Assembly: GCA_947306755.1 (NCBI GenBank)
Contig: CAMZHI010000009.1
Coordinates: 1 to 37,143, forward strand
Direction: 5' to 3'
Source of the DNA: an uncultured Clostridia bacterium
GTDB lineage: Bacteria; Bacillota; Clostridia; TANB77; CAG-508
DNA length: 37,143 nt
The notes under the pieces were generated by a model, which saw nothing but the letters and a program-made list of their open reading frames with translations, was not told where the DNA came from and made no database searches. Shown piece after piece: positions 31,592 to 37,143 of this stretch (the stretch's first letter is position 1; each line of letters opens with the position of its first letter). A program made the position numbers and the translations under genes.

Positions 31592-33221
31592 AATATCCTC
31601 CTCCTAAAAATTCTTTAAGTAATGAATTATTAGGTATAATCTCTGATGGTATTGGTTTAAAATATCTTAATATTTCTATTAATCTTCTAGCTTCTGCATA
31701 TTGTCTTTCTAATGGAGTGATTTCTTCTAATAATTGAATTGCAATATCTTTTAATGCTGCAAGTTCATATATAAGTGATGTGTTAAAAATACTATCAGCT
31801 TGTTCTTGAAAAGGAAATATATTTTTTTCTTCCCCTCTATTTACTTTTGGCCAAGCATCAAGAGTATGTTTTGCACTATAATTTCTAAATTGATAGTCTC
31901 TAACAATTCTTCTTACAAGCCTTGTATCTGTAGTTGAAATTCTATTTAGTCTATCCATATTCAATACTGTTAAATCACTAATATATACCTTATATTTTTG
32001 TTCTTTTGAAATTAGCTTAGTTAATTCATCATTTAAACAATGTATTCCTTCTATAACCAAAATTTCATCATCTGCCAAATGCATTGTTTTTCCTTTATAT
32101 CTTTTTGTTCCAACAGAAAAATCAAATTCTGGGACTTGAATTTCTTCTCCATTTAATAATGAAGTTAAGTCTCTATTAAATAGCTCTAAATCTATTGCAT
32201 CAATGTTTTCAAAATCATATTCCCCATTTTCATCTAAAGGAGTATCTGGTCTTTCTACAAAGTAATTGTCAACAGATATTGTTACAGGTTTTAAACCATT
32301 TATTCTTAATTGAAGCCCTAATCTTTGAGCAAAAGTAGTCTTGCCTGATGAAGATGGTCCTGCAATAAGTACCATTTTAATATTTTTATTTGATGCTATT
32401 TTATCTGCAATATTTGCAATCTTTTTCTCATGAAGTGCTTCTTCAAGCATTATTAAATGTTTAATTTTTCCGTGTTCAATAATGTTATTTAATTTATATA
32501 TAGTACTAACATCTAAAATTCTATGTATATCATTATACTCATTTAAAGCCCATAATAATTTTTTAGTTTCTTGATATTTTGGCAATACAAATGGATCATT
32601 TGAACTAGGGTATCTGATTAAAAACCCTTTATCATATTTAACTAATTCAAAAATTTTTACAATACCTGTATTAATTGCAATGTCTTCATAAATATAATTA
32701 TAATAATCATCACAATAATACATATTAATTGTATCATTTTCTTCTAAATCTAATTGCAATCTTCCTTTTGAAGAATCCTCTTTTTCATATAAATCCTTTG
32801 CTTCTTCCCTAGTTAAAACTTTTTTTGTAATAGGAAGATTTAAGTCTACTATTTTTCTCATTTCTTGTTCAACATTTTTAATCATTTCAACTGTTTCTTC
32901 CATATTATCTAAATCACAATACATTGAATTAGAAAGCTGATAATTAACTCTAACCTTTGCTTCTGGGTACATTCTTTCAAATGCCATTGCCATTATATAT
33001 ATAAGTGTTCTTCTATAAATCTTCATTCCGCCTTTTGTTGATATATCTACAAGAGATATTGTTCCCTCTTGAGTTATTTCGTAATCTAGTCTTTGATATT
33101 CATTATTAAACTTTGCCCCTATAATTGGAATTTCACTTTTTTCTATTTCTTCTTTTACTAGTTCTTGAATTGTAGTCTTTTCTTTTACATCAAATTCTTT
33201 ATCACTAAATTTTACTTTCAT
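31581..33221 (-). CDS. Nucleoside kinase (uridine kinase/PRK family) with N-terminal TGS-like domain
   Basis: The 546-residue protein begins with a TGS-like domain (1-62, as in threonyl-tRNA synthetase), continues with a ThrRS second-additional-domain-like region, and has a uridine-kinase-type P-loop GPSSSGKTT near 288-296 and the DNYF and EGIHCLND motifs. It likely phosphorylates uridine or cytidine, but the substrate of this fused family is not established. RBS AAAGG; an ATG at 33221. It heads the operon that runs to 30585. Confidence 0.85.
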   Translation of the reverse strand: MKVKFSDKEFDVKEKTTIQELVKEEIEKSEIPIIGAKFNNEYQRLDYEITQEGTISLVDISTKGGMKIYRRTLIYIMAMAFERMYPEAKVRVNYQLSNSMYCDLDNMEETVEMIKNVEQEMRKIVDLNLPITKKVLTREEAKDLYEKEDSSKGRLQLDLEENDTINMYYCDDYYNYIYEDIAINTGIVKIFELVKYDKGFLIRYPSSNDPFVLPKYQETKKLLWALNEYNDIHRILDVSTIYKLNNIIEHGKIKHLIMLEEALHEKKIANIADKIASNKNIKMVLIAGPSSSGKTTFAQRLGLQLRINGLKPVTISVDNYFVERPDTPLDENGEYDFENIDAIDLELFNRDLTSLLNGEEIQVPEFDFSVGTKRYKGKTMHLADDEILVIEGIHCLNDELTKLISKEQKYKVYISDLTVLNMDRLNRISTTDTRLVRRIVRDYQFRNYSAKHTLDAWPKVNRGEEKNIFPFQEQADSIFNTSLIYELAALKDIAIQLLEEITPLERQYAEARRLIEILRYFKPIPSEIIPNNSLLKEFLGGGYFEY

Positions 33222-33286
33222 TTTTTAACCTTTCCTTCTATTAATATTAAGTTTGAATACAAATATTTTTGTAAATTAATATTATT

Positions 33287-33457
33287 AATCTTATAAATAT
33301 ATATTTTAGAATGGAGTGCGTAAGCGCTCAACCGGAGCGAAGCGTAGGGCGATTGGAGCAATTGACAAATATTGTTCAATTATATAATTTATTATATAAT
33401 TGAACATATGAAAATTGCGACACCAAACGGAATGATAAAATATATATTTATAAGATT
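33287..33457. repeat. 171-bp MITE-like element
   Basis: The ends are 22-base inverted repeats AATCTTATAAATATATATTT-type (33287-33308 and 33436-33457). Inside are a GC-rich part (GAGTGCGTAAGCGCTC, GAGCGAAGCG) and a second palindrome GTTCAATTATATAA/TTATATAATTGAAC. It has no coding capacity. It lies in the divergent gap between the nucleoside kinase and spoIVA, so it may affect both promoters. Confidence 0.7.
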
Positions 33458-33604
33458 CAAAATAATTATATTCTTACAAAAGTATTATAACATTTTTATT
33501 AATTTTGGGTCAACTTTTTTTTTCAATATGTCATAAACTTAAATTTACCTCATATAAATTACTAAAAAGCAAGTACATATTTTTAGTACGTAGGAGGTAT
33601 TTTA

Positions 33605-35083
33605 ATGGAAAATCTCGGATTATACCAAGATATAAGCAAAAGAACTGATGGTGATATTTATGTTGGAGTTGTAGGTCCTGTTAGAACTGGAAAATCAACT
33701 TTTATAAAAAAATTTATGGATTTACTTGTTATTCCAAATATTAATAATGATTACAAAAAAGAAAGAGCTAAAGATGAGCTTCCTCAAAGTAGTGCAGGAA
33801 AAACAATTATGACTACAGAACCTAAATTTGTGCCAAATGAGGCTGTAGAAATTACGATAGATAAAAATTTAAAACTAAAAACTAGATTGGTTGATTGTGT
33901 TGGTTACTTAGTTCCTGATAGTATTGGCTATTTAGAAGATGATAAGCCCAGAATGGTAAAAACTCCATGGCAAGATGAAGAAATGCCATTCGAAAAAGCT
34001 GCTGAAATAGGAACTAAAAAAGTTATTCAGGAACATTCAACAATTGGTATTTTAATTACAACTGATGGAAGTTTTACAGAAATTGCAAGAGAAGATTATG
34101 TTTCAGCTGAAGAAAGAGTTGTTTCAGAATTAAAAGCTATAAATAAACCTTTTATAATTCTTCTAAATTCTGAACATCCTGAGAATTCAGATACAATAAA
34201 TCTAGCTTCAACTCTTGCAGAAAAATATAATTCTACAGTTTTACCTATAAATTGTGCAGAACTTGATATATCAGACATTAACAATATTTTTTCTAAAATC
34301 CTATATGAGTTTCCTGTAAGTCAGGTTAATTTTTCTTTGCCAAAATGGATTAATGGCTTAGACTTTAATCATCCTTTAAAACAAGAATTATTTAATCAAA
34401 TTGAAGATGCATTTACAAATATTAATCTATTAAAAGATACTAACTCATGTATAACAAAAATTGTTCAAACTAATTTAATTACACAAACTCAAATTAATAA
34501 TATTGAACTTGGAACAGGTAGAGTAAATGTAAAAATTGATTTAAAAGATGAATTATTCTATCAGGTTTTAACTCAAATGACTGGTGTTGATATTTCTAAT
34601 GAAGGAGATTTATTTGCAATTATTAATAATTTAGCTCAAACTAAAAAGAAATATGACAAAATTGCTTTAGCTTTGGATGAAGTAAATCGCAAAGGCTATG
34701 GAATTGTTACTCCTTCTATTGATGAGCTAATTTTAGCAGAACCTGAAATGGTAAAACAAGGCTCTCGTTTTGGTGTTAAACTAAAGGCAACAGCACCTAG
34801 TCTTCATATTATAAAAGCAAATATTGAAACAGAAGTATCTCCAATTGTGGGGTCAGAAAAACAATCTGAAGAATTGGTAAATTACCTTCTTTCAGGTTTT
34901 GAAAGTGACCCTCAGAAAATTTGGAATTCTAATATATTTGGAAAAAGCCTTCACGAGCTTGTAAATGAAGGTTTGCAAACAAAACTTGCTAAAATGCCAG
35001 AAGAAGCCCAAATGAAACTTCAAGAGACATTAGAGCGTATCGTAAATGAAGGCTCTGGAGGATTGATTTGTATAATATTATAG
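33605..35083 (+). CDS. spoIVA: Stage IV sporulation protein A
   Basis: SpoIVA is the ATPase that polymerises around the forespore to anchor the spore coat. The length (492 residues) is that of the family. Walker A GPVRTGKST at 24-32 and the AGKTIMTTEPKFVPNEA loop are present, and the extreme C-terminus SGGLICIIL is the conserved end that binds SpoVM. TAGGAGG RBS. In the family the gene is transcribed by sigma-E; upstream CATATAAA at 33551 resembles the -10 box, but no convincing -35 is at the right spacing. Presence shows a spore-forming ancestor, and the gene looks intact. Confidence 0.97.
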   Translation: MENLGLYQDISKRTDGDIYVGVVGPVRTGKSTFIKKFMDLLVIPNINNDYKKERAKDELPQSSAGKTIMTTEPKFVPNEAVEITIDKNLKLKTRLVDCVGYLVPDSIGYLEDDKPRMVKTPWQDEEMPFEKAAEIGTKKVIQEHSTIGILITTDGSFTEIAREDYVSAEERVVSELKAINKPFIILLNSEHPENSDTINLASTLAEKYNSTVLPINCAELDISDINNIFSKILYEFPVSQVNFSLPKWINGLDFNHPLKQELFNQIEDAFTNINLLKDTNSCITKIVQTNLITQTQINNIELGTGRVNVKIDLKDELFYQVLTQMTGVDISNEGDLFAIINNLAQTKKKYDKIALALDEVNRKGYGIVTPSIDELILAEPEMVKQGSRFGVKLKATAPSLHIIKANIETEVSPIVGSEKQSEELVNYLLSGFESDPQKIWNSNIFGKSLHELVNEGLQTKLAKMPEEAQMKLQETLERIVNEGSGGLICIIL

Positions 35084-35092
35084 TGTATTGTT

Positions 35093-35158
35093 GTTGTCAC
35101 AGGTACCGGAGATTTTTGACAACATATGTTGTCAAAAATCTCCGGTACCTGTGACAAC
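35093..35158. repeat. 66-bp perfect palindrome (GTTGTCA family)
   Basis: The sequence is fully self-complementary from GTTGTCACAGGTACCGGAGA to the mirror end GACAAC. Each half begins GTTGTCA and ends TTTTTGACAAC. It lies nine bases after the spoIVA stop and 64 before asnS, and may terminate spoIVA transcription. Confidence 0.9.
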
Positions 35159-35221
35159 CCCCTTGCATTTTTGCTTATAATTTTGTATAATAAGCACATA
35201 ATGCATTTAGGGGGTTTTTTT

Positions 35222-36613
35222 ATGGAAAAATTAACAATTAAAGATTTATATAAAGATTACAAACAATATAATGAACAAACTATTACTTTAGATGGCTGGG
35301 TTAGAACTGTTCGTGATTCAAAAACATTTGGTTTTATTGAATTAAATGATGGTTCATATTTTAAAAATATTCAAATTGTAATTTCTGATAAATTAGAAAA
35401 CTTTAAAGATTTAGTTAAACTTACAATAAGTTCATCTATAAAAGTTACAGGAACTTTAGTAATTACTGAGAATTCAAAACAACCATTTGAAATACAAGCA
35501 ACAAATATAGAAGTATATAATTTAAGTGATAATGATTATCCTTTACAAAAAAAGAGACATACTTTTGAATATTTAAGAACTGTTGCACACCTTCGCCCAA
35601 GAACAAATACTTTTAATGCAATTTTTAGAATTAGAAGTGTAGCAGCATTTGCAATTCACGAATATTTTCAAAATAATGGATATGTTTATGTTCATACTCC
35701 TATTATTACTTGTGCAGATTGTGAAGGTTCAGCTGAAATGTTTAAACTTACAACTATGGATTTAGAAAAGCCTCTTCCAAAAAATGAAGATGGCACAACC
35801 GATTTTTCTAATGACTTATTTGGGAAAGAAGCCTATATTACAGGTTCTGGTCAACTTCATGTAGAAACTTTTGCAGCTAGTTTTGGTAAAACTTATACTT
35901 TTGGACCAACACTTCGTTCAGAAAATTCTAATACAAAAACACATGCTAATGAATTTTGGATGATTGAACCAGAAATATCTTTTTGTGATTTAGAAGAGCT
36001 TATGGATATTGAAGAAGATTGCTTAAAATATATCGTTGAAAAAGTTTTAGAAAGATGTCCTGAAGAGATTAACTTCTGTGATCAATTTATAGAAAAAGGA
36101 CTTAAAGAAAAACTAAACAAAATACTTAATTCTTCATTTGTAAGAATAGACCATAAAGATGTTATAGATATTCTTAAAAAAGCTGATAGAAAATGGGAAT
36201 TCGAACCTGACTATGGTGAAGATTTAGCAAAAGAACATGAAAAATATATTACAGAATATTTTAATGGTCCTGTTTTTGTTAAAAACTGGCCAAAAGATAT
36301 AAAATCTTATTATATGAAATTAAACCCAGATGGTAAAACAGTTGCAGCAGTTGACTTAGAGGTTCCTGGAGCCGGAGAAATTATGGGTGGTTCTCAAAGA
36401 GAAGAAGACTATGATACTTTAGTAAAACTTATGGAAGCTAAAGGTATAAAAACTGAACCTCTTGAGTGGTATCTAGATTTACGTAGATATGGCTCAAATG
36501 TACATTCTGGTTTTGGTCTTGGATTTGAAAGATTACTTATGTATTTAACAGGTATGGAAAATATCAGAGATGTTATTCCTTTCCCAAGAACACCAAAAAA
36601 TTGTGAATTTTAA
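35222..36613 (+). CDS. asnS: Asparaginyl-tRNA synthetase
   Basis: AsnRS charges tRNA-Asn. At 463 residues it has the OB-fold anticodon-binding domain (ITLDGWVRTVRDSKTFGFIE, near 20-40) and class II motifs: motif 2 (FRSEN-type LRSENSNTKTHANEFWMIEPE) and motif 3 (GFGLGFERLLMYLTG). The frame extends upstream to 35126 through the palindrome, but the ATG at 35222 behind TTAGGGGG is the real start and matches the family's start. An intrinsic terminator follows. The gene is conserved and complete. Confidence 0.96.
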   Translation: MEKLTIKDLYKDYKQYNEQTITLDGWVRTVRDSKTFGFIELNDGSYFKNIQIVISDKLENFKDLVKLTISSSIKVTGTLVITENSKQPFEIQATNIEVYNLSDNDYPLQKKRHTFEYLRTVAHLRPRTNTFNAIFRIRSVAAFAIHEYFQNNGYVYVHTPIITCADCEGSAEMFKLTTMDLEKPLPKNEDGTTDFSNDLFGKEAYITGSGQLHVETFAASFGKTYTFGPTLRSENSNTKTHANEFWMIEPEISFCDLEELMDIEEDCLKYIVEKVLERCPEEINFCDQFIEKGLKEKLNKILNSSFVRIDHKDVIDILKKADRKWEFEPDYGEDLAKEHEKYITEYFNGPVFVKNWPKDIKSYYMKLNPDGKTVAAVDLEVPGAGEIMGGSQREEDYDTLVKLMEAKGIKTEPLEWYLDLRRYGSNVHSGFGLGFERLLMYLTGMENIRDVIPFPRTPKNCEF

Positions 36614-36650
36614 TTTGGAAAAATGGAAAAAAAAAACTGTTCTCTTTTCC

Positions 36651-36684
36651 AAAAAAGCCTAGAAATATCTAGGTTTTTTATTTT
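36651..36684 (+). terminator. Terminator of asnS
   Basis: CCTAGA/TCTAGG with flanking A5/T6 forms a short strong hairpin followed by a T-run, 38 bases after the asnS stop. Confidence 0.85.
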
Positions 36685-36765
36685 ATCGCAAATTTCGACA
36701 AACTTCTTAAATTGTATGTATTATAATTATATTTAGGCAACTAGCCTCGAAAGGAGGTGATGATA

Positions 36766-36909
36766 ATGCCAACAAATTCAAAAGAGAAACATAAGAAAAA
36801 ACACACTAACAAAATTCAAGAATTTTTACATAAATTATTAAAAGCAATTAAAACAATTTTTGAAATAATAATAGTGTTAAAGGCAATAATTGAAATAATT
36901 TTCAATTAA
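36766..36909 (+). CDS. Small basic amphipathic protein (47 residues)
   Basis: AAAGGAGGTG with good spacing precedes an ATG for MPTNSKEKHKKKHTNKIQEF and then a hydrophobic/isoleucine-rich stretch (KAIKTIFEIIIVLKAIIEIIFN). The pattern is a lysine-rich start and a membrane-like C-terminal helix. TATAAT at 36722-36727 could be its -10. A strong hairpin with T-run follows. I recognise no family; type I toxin-like or sporulation small proteins look like this. Confidence 0.6.
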   Translation: MPTNSKEKHKKKHTNKIQEFLHKLLKAIKTIFEIIIVLKAIIEIIFN

Positions 36910-36921
36910 CTGCAACTCAAA

Positions 36922-36957
36922 AAAAATCTCCTGTATGCGCAAATACAGGAGATTTTT
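36922..36957 (+). terminator. Terminator of the 47-residue gene
   Basis: AAAATCTCCTGTA pairs with TACAGGAGATTTTT around TGCGCAAA. It is a stable hairpin. The GGAG in it is complementary to the RBS but no regulatory role is evident. 36958-37083 contains short inverted repeats (GGTGCcataaGCACC) but no gene that I see. Confidence 0.85.
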
Positions 36958-37083
36958 GGTGCCATAAGCACCTAAGGCAACTAAATGCCAACAAATCCAT
37001 TTAAAATATATTATACACTATTTCAAAAAAATATCAACTATTTTCAAACAATTTCTCAAAAAATCGTTCGACTTTTTTCGAGT

Positions 37084-37143
37084 TTATTCTTCCTCTTCAT
37101 CATCTTTACTTAAATCTCTTGGTCTCATTAGTGGATATAAAAC
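37084..37143 (-). CDS. lysS: C-terminus of a minus-strand gene, probably lysyl-tRNA synthetase
   Basis: Only 19 codons lie in the window: VLYPLMRPRDLSKDDEEEE and a TAA stop. Bacterial LysRS ends with a DVxLFPLxRP motif, to which VLYPLMRP corresponds, and an acidic tail is common. The gene continues beyond the window edge. The call rests on this short match. Confidence 0.5.
   Translation of the reverse strand, partial: VLYPLMRPRDLSKDDEEEE

Noticed and set aside
35126..35221. Longer asnS start within the palindrome
   Set aside because: The 32 extra residues come from the repeat and have no match to AsnRS; a good RBS and the family start are at 35222.
36958..37000. tRNA or riboswitch in the gap before the probable lysS
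   Set aside because: The small hairpins do not form a cloverleaf, and no known riboswitch core was recognised.

Overview
The window is very AT-rich, uses AGGAGG-type ribosome binding sites, and carries spoIVA, a tmRNA, cmk, plsC, murA, radA, comFC, asnS and the end of a probable lysS. This suggests an endospore-forming low-GC Firmicute of the Clostridia, perhaps an uncultivated gut lineage; that placement is inference.

Layout. 1-3665 (minus strand) is chromosomal: a PHP-domain gene, ssrA tmRNA, plsC, cmk and the 3' two thirds of murA. At 3666 murA is cut at its catalytic-cysteine loop by a 7.9-kb integrated element (about 3667-11575). It carries a large serine recombinase, DUF3800, a CxxC-type regulatory-looking protein, an XRE pseudogene, a pilin-like protein with a DUF6273-like end, and a MobV relaxase. 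The 5' third of murA with its own RBS follows at 11577-11915. From 12030 to about 25300 lies an accessory island: a truncated RhuM, three two-gene modules (a large variable protein plus a conserved 150-residue partner), fragments of mobV, a second integrase tail fused to a second murA 5' fragment, two membrane proteins and a KAP-type P-loop NTPase. From 25322 rightwards the window is chromosomal again: comFC, radA, a small Cys/Gly-rich membrane protein, a U32-family gene, small genes, a nucleoside kinase, spoIVA, asnS and a probable lysS end.

The strongest unexpected signal is translational. Four genes (comFC, radA, the pilin-like gene twice, and the U32 gene) are broken by +1 frameshifts, and at every one of these five sites the zero-frame codon is CGG. 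Skipping its C gives GGN (glycine) and restores the family sequence; in the four sites with a family expectation the residue is the expected, usually conserved, glycine. By eye I found no other in-frame CGG codon in the window. CGG may therefore have no cognate tRNA here and act as a +1 frameshift or four-base glycine codon.

A second signal is the architecture of the integrated element. The attachment site lies inside the recombinase gene, so integration replaces a 22-residue C-terminal tail with two residues and a stop codon taken from murA, while excision would rebuild both murA and the full-length recombinase. A diverged second copy of the tail differs mostly at synonymous positions, which supports it being coding.

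Several palindromic, MITE-like repeats lie in intergenic gaps. One is inserted inside the U32 gene, where the reading frame survives only through its CGG.
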